From JAVKBW01 sp964352715 (GTDB lineage: Bacteria; Pseudomonadota; Alphaproteobacteria; UBA8366; Aestuariispiraceae), in the NCBI GenBank assembly GCA_964352715.1, contig CAYGSU010000018.1:1-56870 (forward strand): a stretch of 56,870 bases of DNA. Direction: 5' to 3'. A program made the translations under genes and the position numbers. Under the pieces are notes generated by a model. The model ran no database searches. It worked only from the letters and a program-made list of their open reading frames with translations, and had not been told where the DNA came from. This document shows, one piece after another, positions 8,374 through 16,465 of this stretch; position 1 is the first letter of the stretch, and each line of letters begins with the position of its first letter.

Positions 8374-10392
8374 ATGACCGAACCCGTTGATCGACAGAAC
8401 GCTATTACCGAAATCGAGCATGTGTGGGTCGATATGCCGGACGGTGTTCGGCTTTCGGCGAGGCTTTGGCTTCCGGTAACGCCCGATCCGGCGGGGACAC
8501 CGGCAATTCTCGAATACATTCCCTATCGAAAGAGCGACATGGTCCGCGTTCGAGATGAGCGCAATCACAGCTATTTGGCGTCACGCGGATATGCCTGCGT
8601 TAGGGTGGATATGCGCGGGTCGGGGGATTCCGAAGGTCTGAAGCCTGACATGTATGACCGGCATGAACTAGACGACGCCCTCTGCGTCATCGACTGGATT
8701 TCGAAGCAATCATGGTGCGACGGCAATGTCGGCATGATGGGAACATCCTGGGGCGGTACGGCCAGCCTGCAGGCGGCGGCAAGGCGGCCGGCGGCCCTGA
8801 AAGCCGTTATTGCCGTATGTTCAACCAGCAACCGGTTTTCGGATGATATTCACCATATGGGCGGATGCCTGTTGACCGACACTGTCGAATGGGGCGCGAC
8901 ATTGCCAGGCATTCTGGCGTCACCGCCTGACCCAGAGGTCGTCGGCGACGGATGGCGGGACATGTGGATGCAGCGGCTTGAAGCGCTGACCTTTCCGCTC
9001 GAGGACTGGGTTCGACATGAAGCCTTCGACGAATACTGGCGCTGGGGGTCAGTCTCCGAGACGCCGGAGGCCATCGAGTGTCCGGTTCTGGCGATCGGCG
9101 GCTGGGTCGACAGGTACAGCAATACAGTTTTGAAAATTCTGGAAATGTCTCGCCGGAACTGCTGGGGAATTGTCGGTCCATGGGGCCACCACTATCCGGA
9201 CGTCGCTTGTCCCGGACCGGGCATCGGATTCCAGCAGGAAGCACTACGCTGGTGGAACCACTGGCTAAAGGGTCACGACAATGGCATCGACCGTGAGCCG
9301 AAGCTGCGCGTCTGGATGCAATCTTTCGCACCGCCCCGCGATACAATAGAAATCCGGCCCGGACGGTGGATCAGCGAAAAGGCATGGTCGAGCAAGGTCG
9401 TTGAACCGGTTAAGTTCTATCTTTCGGATCATGCCCTTGTGGAATCGAAACCGTCCGAAATTTCATTGGCTCAGGTTCCGTGGAGTCTGGCGGTTGGCGG
9501 TGCGGCGGGCGATACGGGGTTTTTCGGCCGCGTCGGGGGGTTGCCGGTCGATCAGGCATCCGACGACGAAGGTTCGCTGGTATTCGAGACCGAGCCGCTT
9601 GACGCGCCGATGGAAATTCTGGGCGCACCCGTATGTTCCTTTGAATGCGTCCGCGACAAGCAAAACGCTGGGCTTGTCGTGCGATTGAATGACGTCTGTC
9701 CGACCGGCGAGGTGGCGCGCGTTGCGTTCGGTGTCCGAAACCTCGCGTTGAACGAAGACGGGTCGGTCCCGGACCGTTCTGAACGGGACGGGAAGAAAAT
9801 TGCATCTATAATCATGAATAACACGGCCTACCGGTTCGAGGCTGGTCACCGCATTCGGCTTGCAGTTTCCTTGAGTTACTGGCCGATGATTTGGCCGTCG
9901 CCTGAAGCGGTGAATCTGAGCCTGTTGACCGGAGAATCGACGATTACTTTGCCTGTCAGACCGCTAGATTCCAAGGATGACAGCATCTTGTTCTCTGAAC
10001 CGTCGGTTCCGCCGGGATCGCCGACAACGACCGTTGTTTCAGCCCCTGCCTTGTCGCGAATGTCAGAGTTGGATCCTGCGGACAACACAGCCGATATCGG
10101 CTGGAAGCAGGATCTTGTCTGTGTTCGTCATGAGACCATTGGCCTTGAGTTCGGGTATGAAACGCAGGGTTCGCATACGATTGACCTGAACGATCCTGTC
10201 ACTGCGTGCAGCCGGTTCGACCACCTTATGCGGTTCAGGCGCGATGGCCTGCAGATAACCGTTCGGTCTTCCGCGCACCTCGCTTCCAGCGTGGAAGAAT
10301 ACAGGATGTGCGGGACAGTCCGGGTTGAGGAAAACGGCTCGGTCATCTTCGAGAGGCACTGGAAGCCGCATAGTAAGCGATGCTTTTCCTGA
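8374..10392 (+). CDS. CocE/NonD family S15-type hydrolase (X-Pro dipeptidyl-peptidase-like)
   Basis: The 672-residue protein has an alpha/beta-hydrolase domain with nucleophile Ser125 in GTSWGG, a conserved VRVDMRGSGDSEG segment near residue 77, a probable catalytic Asp in GGWVDRYSN and His in GPWGHHYPD. The C-terminal third is the jelly-roll PepX_C domain typical of the CocE/NonD and X-Pro dipeptidyl-peptidase group. Such enzymes cleave acyl-ester or amide bonds, including the peptide bond after Xaa-Pro. No signal peptide is seen with the chosen ATG at 8374; a start at 8272 would overlap the upstream gene and add a non-homologous tail. It is downstream of the peptide-binding protein, separated by a hairpin, and so probably handles an imported substrate. 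Peptidase versus ester hydrolase activity cannot be settled from sequence. Confidence 0.87.
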   Translation: MTEPVDRQNAITEIEHVWVDMPDGVRLSARLWLPVTPDPAGTPAILEYIPYRKSDMVRVRDERNHSYLASRGYACVRVDMRGSGDSEGLKPDMYDRHELDDALCVIDWISKQSWCDGNVGMMGTSWGGTASLQAAARRPAALKAVIAVCSTSNRFSDDIHHMGGCLLTDTVEWGATLPGILASPPDPEVVGDGWRDMWMQRLEALTFPLEDWVRHEAFDEYWRWGSVSETPEAIECPVLAIGGWVDRYSNTVLKILEMSRRNCWGIVGPWGHHYPDVACPGPGIGFQQEALRWWNHWLKGHDNGIDREPKLRVWMQSFAPPRDTIEIRPGRWISEKAWSSKVVEPVKFYLSDHALVESKPSEISLAQVPWSLAVGGAAGDTGFFGRVGGLPVDQASDDEGSLVFETEPLDAPMEILGAPVCSFECVRDKQNAGLVVRLNDVCPTGEVARVAFGVRNLALNEDGSVPDRSERDGKKIASIIMNNTAYRFEAGHRIRLAVSLSYWPMIWPSPEAVNLSLLTGESTITLPVRPLDSKDDSILFSEPSVPPGSPTTTVVSAPALSRMSELDPADNTADIGWKQDLVCVRHETIGLEFGYETQGSHTIDLNDPVTACSRFDHLMRFRRDGLQITVRSSAHLASSVEEYRMCGTVRVEENGSVIFERHWKPHSKRCFS

Positions 10393-10433
10393 TCGGTTGA
10401 CCCGCGCAACTATCCACCATCTGTACTGCATAA

Positions 10434-10450
10434 TGTCCATGGTCTGGACA
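10434..10450. promoter_or_regulatory. Dyad TGTCCA-N5-TGGACA, candidate operator
   Basis: A perfect 6-5-6 inverted repeat lies in the 150-bp gap between the hydrolase stop and the amine-dehydrogenase start, about 90 bases before the latter's ATG. Size and position fit a transcription-factor site for the dehydrogenase gene. No regulator can be assigned, and chance occurrence is possible. Confidence 0.3.
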
Positions 10451-10542
10451 ATCCAAGCCGCTGCCTGAACGGCGGTTTCGGATTGCCTCGGGCATTTCGG
10501 CCCGGCAGAATGCGGCTCCTTCAGAACAAGTGAGTATTCTTC

Positions 10543-12603
10543 ATGGCCCGCGATCCCCGTTACGACATTCTTTTTGAACCCGTGAAAATCGGCCCGGTCA
10601 CTGCACCGAACCGGTTCTACCAGGTGCCGCATTGCAACGGCATGGGCCATCGCCGGCCGCGCGCGCTGGCGGCGATGCGGGGCGTCAAGGCGGAAGGCGG
10701 CTGGGGCGTCGTTTGCACCGAGGAAGTGGAAATCCACCCGAACACGGAAACCGAACCGTTCTGCGAGGGCCGTCTGTGGGACGATGATGATATCGCCTAT
10801 CACGCCATGACCTGCGATGCGATCCACGAACACGGCTCGCTGGCCGGGATCGAACTGGTGCATCAGGGGCCGTCGACCCAGAATCGCTACAGCCGGATTC
10901 CCGCCTGGGCGCCAAGCAACATTTCCATCGGCAACACGGAATCCCTGCAGGCGCGGGCGCTGGACCATGACGACATCAAGGAATTGCGGCGCATCTACCG
11001 CGATGCCGCCATCCGGTCAAAAAAGGCCGGCTACGATATCGTTTATGTCTATGCCGGGCATAACCTGACCATTCTGCAGCACTTTCTTTCACGCCAGTTC
11101 AACCACCGCACCGACGAATACGGCGGCAGCATCGAAAACCGTATCCGTCTGTTCCGGGAGGTTCTGGAGGATACGATCGACGCCGTCGGCGATACCTGCG
11201 GCATCGCCATCCGGTTCGCGGTCGATGAGCTGATCGGCCCGGCCGGCATCACCTCGGAAGTCGAGGGTAAGGAAGTTCTGGAAATTCTCGGTGAAATGCC
11301 GGATTTGTGGGATGTGAATGTCAGCGACTGGTCAAACGATTCGCAGACCGCCCGGTTTGCACCGACCGAAGGGTATCAGGAAAAGTATACTGCCTTCGTG
11401 AAAACCATTACCTCCAAGCCTGTCGTCGGCGTTGGCCGGTTCACCAGCGCCGATGCAATGGTCAGCCAGATCAAACGCGGCGTGCTGGACATGATCGGGT
11501 CAGCCCGGCCGTCGATTGCCGATCCGTTCCTGCCGAAAAAGATAGAGGAAGGGCGGATCGAGGATATCCGTGAATGTATCGGCTGCAATATGTGCGTTAC
11601 CGGCGATAACATGGCGGTGCCGATCCGCTGCACCCAGAACGCCACGATGGGCGAGGAATGGCGGCGCGGCTGGCACCCGGAAAAGATCGAACCGAAGGTT
11701 AGCGACGATTCCGTGCTGGTGGTCGGCGGCGGCCCGGCCGGGCTGGAATGCGCCATGCAACTGGCGAAGCGCGGTTATCCGGTCACCCTGGCGGAAGCGA
11801 CCGAGGAACTCGGCGGACGCGTCCTGAAGGAATCGAAACTGCCCGGTCTGTCGTCCTATATCCGGGTGCGTGATTATCGGGTCGCCTGGCTTCAGGTGCA
11901 GCCGAATGTCGATATCTATCTCGACAGCCCGCTGACGGCGGACCAGATTCTGGAATTCGGCATCCCGCATGTCTATCTCGCTACCGGTTCGACGTGGCGG
12001 GCTGACGGCATCGGCTCGACCCTGCGCGAACCGGTACCGGGCCTGAACCATCTGCCGGTTTTCACGCCGGACGATATCGCGCTGGGCGCGAAAGTGTCGG
12101 GCAAGGTCGTGCTGTACGATGACGACAATTATTATCTCGGCGGCGTGCTGGCGGAAAAGCTGGCCGAAGACGGCTGTCAGGTAACGTTTGTCACCGGCGA
12201 TGCCGTCGCCTCGTCCTGGACCAAGCAGACGATGGATCACCGGCATGTTCAGAAGAAGCTTCTCGATCTTGGCGTCGACCTGAAGGTGAACCGCGAACTG
12301 GCGTTCCTGGACGAAGGCAGCGTAACGCTGTCCTGCACCTTTACCGGAAAGCAGGAAAGCGTCAAGGCTGATGTGGTGGTGATGGTGACGCAGCGGGATC
12401 CGCATGACGATATCTATACCCATCTGAAGGCGGACCCGAAGAAACTCGAACGAGCCGGGATCAAAACCCTGAAGCTGATCGGCGACGCCTATGCGCCCGG
12501 CCCTGTTGCGGCGGCCGTGCATGCCGGCCATCTCGCCGCCCGCCGCCACGAAGCAGAAGGCGAAGACACCGATATCTTCAAGCGTGAACGGGTGGTGGTT
12601 TAG
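10543..12603 (+). CDS. Trimethylamine/dimethylamine dehydrogenase-type iron-sulfur flavoprotein
   Basis: The 686-residue protein follows the TMADH plan: an N-terminal Old-Yellow-Enzyme TIM barrel with FMN, a [4Fe-4S] site (C345-x2-C348-x2-C351-x11-C363), then an ADP/dinucleotide-binding module with VLVVGGGPAG near residue 390. Cys31 in NRFYQVPHC matches the TMADH cysteine (Cys30) that covalently links FMN at C6. YVYAGH near residue 170 and DWSND near 263 match the catalytic Tyr/His and Asp sites. Relatives oxidatively N-demethylate secondary or tertiary amines, giving formaldehyde and passing electrons to ETF. At the position of TMADH Tyr60 this protein has TEEVEI, so the aromatic substrate bowl is changed. 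No ETF genes are adjacent. A convergent terminator follows. Confidence 0.88.
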   Translation: MARDPRYDILFEPVKIGPVTAPNRFYQVPHCNGMGHRRPRALAAMRGVKAEGGWGVVCTEEVEIHPNTETEPFCEGRLWDDDDIAYHAMTCDAIHEHGSLAGIELVHQGPSTQNRYSRIPAWAPSNISIGNTESLQARALDHDDIKELRRIYRDAAIRSKKAGYDIVYVYAGHNLTILQHFLSRQFNHRTDEYGGSIENRIRLFREVLEDTIDAVGDTCGIAIRFAVDELIGPAGITSEVEGKEVLEILGEMPDLWDVNVSDWSNDSQTARFAPTEGYQEKYTAFVKTITSKPVVGVGRFTSADAMVSQIKRGVLDMIGSARPSIADPFLPKKIEEGRIEDIRECIGCNMCVTGDNMAVPIRCTQNATMGEEWRRGWHPEKIEPKVSDDSVLVVGGGPAGLECAMQLAKRGYPVTLAEATEELGGRVLKESKLPGLSSYIRVRDYRVAWLQVQPNVDIYLDSPLTADQILEFGIPHVYLATGSTWRADGIGSTLREPVPGLNHLPVFTPDDIALGAKVSGKVVLYDDDNYYLGGVLAEKLAEDGCQVTFVTGDAVASSWTKQTMDHRHVQKKLLDLGVDLKVNRELAFLDEGSVTLSCTFTGKQESVKADVVVMVTQRDPHDDIYTHLKADPKKLERAGIKTLKLIGDAYAPGPVAAAVHAGHLAARRHEAEGEDTDIFKRERVVV

Positions 12604-12614
12604 CTTTATGCGGT

Positions 12615-12642
12615 CGGGTCCCGCTGGTCTGACCGGGACCCG
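12615..12642. terminator. Bidirectional hairpin between convergent genes
   Basis: A perfect nine-base stem, CGGGTCCCG/CGGGACCCG, with a ten-base loop sits in the 44-bp gap between the amine-dehydrogenase stop (12603) and the stop of the minus-strand gene at 12648. There is no T-run, but position and symmetry suit termination from both sides. Confidence 0.6.
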
Positions 12643-12647
12643 AAGCG

Positions 12648-13634
12648 TCAGCTCCCCGCGCCGCTGATCGTGATCTCCTGCAGGGCGATATCGCCGCCCC
12701 GGTTAAGCAGAGCAAATCCGCTGAACGGATCCTTGAACCCCCTGTCGACGACGTCGATTGCCGTCGTGCCGTCGACTTTCACCTGCATCCGGCCCTGACC
12801 GTTTCTGGTCCAGATGATGCGGCTGGGCGGGGTGTTTCCAATCGTGACGGGTTGTGTGGTTCGATCGACGATCGTGACGCCCCGGCTCGACAAGCGCAAC
12901 AGGTGGAGTTCTCCGGCATCGCCATCCTGTGCCGCAATATAGGACAGGCGATAACCTGTACCGGCATTGCTGCCCTGATACGGGCCGAATTCAAACCCGT
13001 CCGACGGTCCGGAATCAAGCGGACGGCTGGAAATCAGGATATCGATGGCAAACGCGTTTGGAATGGTTGCGGCTTTCTGGATTGCGGCAAAGGTCGGCGC
13101 CGGTTCGGTTCTGGTCTGGCTGTTGCTTTCCGATCCTGAGGACGACCCACCCAGGGCTCCTTGCAACAAGGCACCAAGCAACTGCTTGGCGGCGTCGCTT
13201 TTGCTGCCGGAACTGCTGCTGCCGGATGATGTCGATGACGCAGCTCGGTTCTTGTCGATGACAGACCGGAAGCCGTACCGCCAGTCGATCAGGAATTCTC
13301 CGGCGGTCACTTTCCACGGTGGATCGGGCGGCGGGCCCTTGCCGTCAAACCTGTCGCTCAGAACCGGTTTGCCCCAGGGAAAATCATACCGGCTGATAAC
13401 GCCGCGCAGGTCACGCAGAAACCATGGATCAATCAGCCGTTCCTTTTCGCCGCGGTCGAGTTCCTTCATAAGCGCGTCGATCATCGCCTGCATCCGCTCG
13501 CCGTCTGTGCCGGCGGCGGCAGGGGTAATTCCGCTTCCATCGGGGTCTGACCAGCTTGATTGCGCCGTCGCCATTGCAGGGCTGCAAAGCAGAAAAAGGA
13601 CGGCGAGAAGGCTGACGGTGCGACAGTAGTGCAT
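12648..13634 (-). CDS. Secreted protein with lectin/laminin-G-like fold and Ser/Gly-rich insert
   Basis: The 328-residue protein from ATG 13634 starts with a Sec signal peptide (MHYCRTVSLLAVLFLLCSP, likely cut after AMATA). After a helical stretch comes an LSDRFDGKG...WKVTAGEFLIDWRYG segment and, at the end, a RIIWTRNGQGRMQVKVDGT...FALLNRGGDIALQEITI segment. Together these resemble the opening and closing strands of a concanavalin/laminin-G-like beta sandwich, as in DUF1080 proteins. Between them is a low-complexity Ser/Gly insert of about 50 residues (SSTSSGSSSSGSKSD and GGSSSGSESN) around a short hydrophobic helix (AAKQLLGALLQGAL). I know no function. It is probably periplasmic or exported and may bind a carbohydrate. 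It converges on the amine-dehydrogenase gene. Confidence 0.65.
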   Translation of the reverse strand: MHYCRTVSLLAVLFLLCSPAMATAQSSWSDPDGSGITPAAAGTDGERMQAMIDALMKELDRGEKERLIDPWFLRDLRGVISRYDFPWGKPVLSDRFDGKGPPPDPPWKVTAGEFLIDWRYGFRSVIDKNRAASSTSSGSSSSGSKSDAAKQLLGALLQGALGGSSSGSESNSQTRTEPAPTFAAIQKAATIPNAFAIDILISSRPLDSGPSDGFEFGPYQGSNAGTGYRLSYIAAQDGDAGELHLLRLSSRGVTIVDRTTQPVTIGNTPPSRIIWTRNGQGRMQVKVDGTTAIDVVDRGFKDPFSGFALLNRGGDIALQEITISGAGS

Positions 13635-13670
13635 GGCAATATCGATCCCTGAAAGTTGCAACAGGGTCGA

Positions 13671-14546
13671 TTATCGCCCCCCGGCGACATTTGTACAGGC
13701 TTCGCGAAGGGCAGCCGCCATGCCGGCGACAGCCGGTGAGGGGTCGCCGTCGTGGCGCTTCAGGACGATGCTCGCCGGTGGCAGCGGGTCAAACCCGTCT
13801 TCCGGGCCAAGCAGGCGGGTATCCGGCGGCGCGGTGCTGCGGCCCATTGTGCCGATCGCAAGGCCGGACCGCACGGCGGCCTGGATGCCGGCAAGGCTGC
13901 GGCTGGAAAACGCGATGCGATAGGATTTGCCGCGCGCCTGCAGGCTTTTCAGCGCCGCGTCGCGCCACCAGCAGTCTTCGTCGAACACGGCGATCGGCAC
14001 CGGGTTGCGGTCTTCCAGACGGTGGCTTTTCGAGACGACCCAGTCGGTTGAATCCTGATACAGCAGTTCTCCGGTCGGCGCACCGCTGTCGATGGCGATG
14101 ACCGCCAGATCGATATCGCCGGCGTCGAAGGCGTCTTCGATCACCGGGCCGGCTTCGCTGCGCACGGTGATGCTGACATTCGGGTGCAGATCAGCGAACC
14201 GGGCCAGCGTCGGCGAGAGCAGGGGCGTGCTGTAGTCCTCCGAGATACCGACCGTGATGGCGCCGGACATCGGCCTGTCCTGCAACTGCCGTGTCGCGAT
14301 TTCCAGCGACCGGATGACCCGGCGCGCCTCCGGCATCAACGCTTCTCCCGCCTCGGTCAGGCGGACACCGCGCGGCAGCCGTTTGAACAGCGGTCGGCCG
14401 GAAAAGTCTTCCAGCCGTTTCACCTGCATGCTGATGGCGGATTGGGTGCGGCCCATGCGGTCGGCGGCGCGCGAAAAGCTGCCGGTTTCGGCAATCGATA
14501 GAAAAGTGCAGAGCAGATCGCTGTCGAGCATGGTTCCGTTATCCAT
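13671..14546 (-). CDS. LysR-family transcriptional regulator
   Basis: The protein has the classic LTTR N-terminal winged helix-turn-helix (LLCTFLSIAETGSFSRAADRMGRTQSAISMQVKRLE, up to LTEAGEAL) and a C-terminal periplasmic-binding-like effector domain (from AITVGISEDY). The start is ambiguous: ATG 14546 gives 291 residues and ATG 14531 (MLDSDLL) gives 286; the second fits the family's usual N-terminus. It is divergent from the permease gene at 14631, with inverted repeats in the shared gap, so it most likely activates or represses that permease and its own gene. The effector ligand cannot be read from sequence. Confidence 0.9.
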   Translation of the reverse strand: MDNGTMLDSDLLCTFLSIAETGSFSRAADRMGRTQSAISMQVKRLEDFSGRPLFKRLPRGVRLTEAGEALMPEARRVIRSLEIATRQLQDRPMSGAITVGISEDYSTPLLSPTLARFADLHPNVSITVRSEAGPVIEDAFDAGDIDLAVIAIDSGAPTGELLYQDSTDWVVSKSHRLEDRNPVPIAVFDEDCWWRDAALKSLQARGKSYRIAFSSRSLAGIQAAVRSGLAIGTMGRSTAPPDTRLLGPEDGFDPLPPASIVLKRHDGDPSPAVAGMAAALREACTNVAGGR

Positions 14547-14550
14547 CAAA

Positions 14551-14591
14551 AATACTGATGTATGATATATAAAGTATTCGTTAGTATCATA
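14551..14591. promoter_or_regulatory. Inverted repeats in LysR-permease divergent gap
   Basis: Two interlaced dyads lie here: AATACT (14551-14556) with AGTATT (14573-14578), and TATGATA (14561-14567) with TATCATA (14585-14591). The region is AT-rich in a GC-rich genome and lies just upstream of the regulator start and 40-80 bases before the permease start. LysR proteins usually bind such paired dyads in the divergent gap, so this is the likely operator. Confidence 0.5.
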
Positions 14592-14630
14592 TCAAGGTCG
14601 ATGTCATATCTCGGATCAATCAGGAGAAAC

Positions 14631-15671
14631 ATGATGAATGACATCGATCTGGATATTGCCGCTGAGCGGTTTTGCGGGGGCGGCTGGAAATGGCCTCTGC
14701 TGATCCTTGTTCTTGCCGGGCTGGTGCTGACCTACCCCGAACAGGCTGGAATCAGCCTGTGGTTTGTTCTCGACAACATGCTGGCGATGACGCCGGTCAT
14801 CGGTTTCGCGGTGCTGGCGACAGCGTCGATCCGGGCCAGCGGTGCAGACGGGCTACTGCACCGTCTGTTCGAAGGGCGGATGACCGCAATGATCGTCGCG
14901 GCGTCGCTGTTCGGCGCGATAACGCCGATTTGCGGCATCGGCGTGCTGCCGATTATCGCAGGCCTGTTATCGGCGGGTGTGCCGCTCGCGCCGGTGATGG
15001 CGTTCTGGTTGTCCTCGCCGATCACCGACCCGGCCATGCTGGCGATCACCGCCGGCACGCTGGGCATCGACATGGCCATCGGCAAAACGCTCATCGCCGT
15101 CTTTGTCGGGCTTCTCGGCGGGGCCGTCATGATTCTTGTCACCCGGTCGGGCCTTATCGGCCGACCGCTGAAGGCGGGTCTTGGCGCAATACCCGGTGGA
15201 TGCGGCGATACCTGCGAGCCGGCGGGTCTGCGCTGGACCTTCTGGAAGGATGCTTCGCGCCGCCGGATGTTCCGTGACGATGCGTTGGCGTCGCTGACGC
15301 TGATGATCAAGTGGCTGGCAATCGCCTTCCTTGTCGAAAGCCTGATCACGTCCTGGTTGCCGCCGGAATGGATTGCCGGCCTTGTCGGGGCGGACAACGC
15401 CTGGGCGATCCCCGTGGCGGTGCTGGTCGGCGCACCGATCTATCTCGACGGCTACGCCTCGTTGCCGATGGTGCGCGGGCTGATGGATCTCGGCATGACG
15501 CCAGGCGCGGCGATGGGCTTCCTTGTCGCCGGCGGCATCACCAGCCTCTATGCCTCGGTCGCGGTCTATGCGCTGGTCCGGGTGCCGGTGTTTCTGCTGT
15601 ATATCGGCCTTGCCGTTACTGGGTCGCTGATCGGCGCCTACGGCTTCGACATGGCTCTTCGTTTCCTGTGA
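14631..15671 (+). CDS. Predicted permease of the ArsP/DUF318 (PF03773) family
   Basis: This is a 346-residue integral membrane protein with about eight to ten hydrophobic segments. The segment ITPICGIGVLPIIAGLL...GVPLAPVMAFWLSSPITDPAML, and a second related copy near LVGAPIYLDGYASLPMVRGLMDLGMTPGAAMGFLVAGG, match the duplicated core of PF03773 permeases; it keeps one Cys where family members often have a Cys-x-Cys pair. Family members include ArsP, an exporter of trivalent organoarsenicals, but most are uncharacterised. The start ATG 14631 follows AGGAGAAAC. The divergent LysR gene probably controls it and a TetR gene follows 39 bases later. Efflux of a toxic small molecule is an inference. 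Confidence 0.75.
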   Translation: MMNDIDLDIAAERFCGGGWKWPLLILVLAGLVLTYPEQAGISLWFVLDNMLAMTPVIGFAVLATASIRASGADGLLHRLFEGRMTAMIVAASLFGAITPICGIGVLPIIAGLLSAGVPLAPVMAFWLSSPITDPAMLAITAGTLGIDMAIGKTLIAVFVGLLGGAVMILVTRSGLIGRPLKAGLGAIPGGCGDTCEPAGLRWTFWKDASRRRMFRDDALASLTLMIKWLAIAFLVESLITSWLPPEWIAGLVGADNAWAIPVAVLVGAPIYLDGYASLPMVRGLMDLGMTPGAAMGFLVAGGITSLYASVAVYALVRVPVFLLYIGLAVTGSLIGAYGFDMALRFL

Positions 15672-15710
15672 GCGTCCTCTTGCCTATTGACCGAGTCACC
15701 GGTACGACCG

Positions 15711-16367
15711 ATGGGTATGGCGACTGATAAAAACATATCGAAAACCGGGGCCGAGCGGCCGGCACGGCCGAAGACGCTGCCGGAAATCAATGAGTTCCGT
15801 CGGCTGAGTCTGATTGAAGGCTGCATCCAGTCGATGGCTGAATTCGGGGTCGGCGGGACCACGGTGAAAACAATCTGCGAAGCCGCCGGGGCGTCGCGCG
15901 GACTGATCAATCACTATTATCCGCATAAAGAGGATCTGGTGGCCGCGTCGCTGCGCCACCTCTATGATTCCCTTGCGGATGAAGTCGCCGAACGTATCGC
16001 GGAAAGCAGTCCGAAAGCCTATGACCGGTTGCATGCGCTTCCCGTCAACCTGTTCTCGGATAGGGTGTTTACCGAACGGAACTGCAATGCCTTTCTCGCC
16101 TTCTGGCATGAAGTGCGGTTCAATGCGGCTGTCAGAAGCGTCAACCGCGACCTCTACAAGGGCTATATCCAGCGGGTCGAGGCACTGTTTGACGGGGCGT
16201 CTGTAGAACTGGGGGTTACCATCGATACCCGCCGCGCCACGTTGGGGTTCATCGTTCTCAGCGATGGGTTATGGCTCGGCATGTCGATTCACGACAAGAT
16301 TTCCTCGCCTGCCCAGGCCATTGAAACCTGCCGCCGGTATATCGACCGCGAACTGAAACAGGAATAG
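15711..16367 (+). CDS. TetR-family regulator, BetI-like
   Basis: The protein has a TetR N-terminal DNA-binding domain (EGCIQSMAEFGVGGTTVKTICEAAGASRGLINHYYPHKEDLV) and a BetI-type C-terminal ligand domain (CNAFLAFWHEVRFNAAVRSVNRDLYKGYI, VLSDGLWLGM). From ATG 15711 it has 218 residues; ATG 15717 and an in-frame TTG at 15687 are alternatives. BetI itself represses choline-to-betaine genes, but no betA/betB is seen here, so only the subfamily should be carried over. It is co-directional with the permease upstream (39 bp) and may be co-transcribed. A hairpin follows its stop. Confidence 0.85.
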   Translation: MGMATDKNISKTGAERPARPKTLPEINEFRRLSLIEGCIQSMAEFGVGGTTVKTICEAAGASRGLINHYYPHKEDLVAASLRHLYDSLADEVAERIAESSPKAYDRLHALPVNLFSDRVFTERNCNAFLAFWHEVRFNAAVRSVNRDLYKGYIQRVEALFDGASVELGVTIDTRRATLGFIVLSDGLWLGMSIHDKISSPAQAIETCRRYIDRELKQE

Positions 16368-16375
16368 CAGGCATC

Positions 16376-16395
16376 CCCTGCAGCCGAGTGCAGGG
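16376..16395 (+). terminator. Hairpin after the BetI-like gene
   Basis: A perfect seven-base stem, CCCTGCA/TGCAGGG, with a six-base loop begins eight bases past the TetR stop. No T-run follows. It separates the regulator from the SOS-controlled dnaE2 gene. Confidence 0.45.
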
Positions 16396-16433
16396 CATCG
16401 CCCGTTGAAACCTCGGCCTTGTTTCTATAATAA

Positions 16434-16448
16434 GAACATATAGAGAAC
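16434..16448 (+). promoter_or_regulatory. LexA (SOS) box of alphaproteobacterial type, GAAC-N7-GAAC
   Basis: The sequence GAAC-ATATAGA-GAAC is an exact match to the direct-repeat LexA site of alphaproteobacteria (GTTC-N7-GTTC on the other strand). It ends 17 bases before the dnaE2 ATG at 16466, where bound LexA would block transcription. This places the polymerase under SOS control. Confidence 0.85.
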
Positions 16449-16465
16449 AATTAGCGGGACGTCGG

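Noticed and set aside
11500..12549. 349-codon minus-strand frame opposite the amine dehydrogenase
   Set aside because: No domain is seen and the plus-strand gene has complete motifs throughout.
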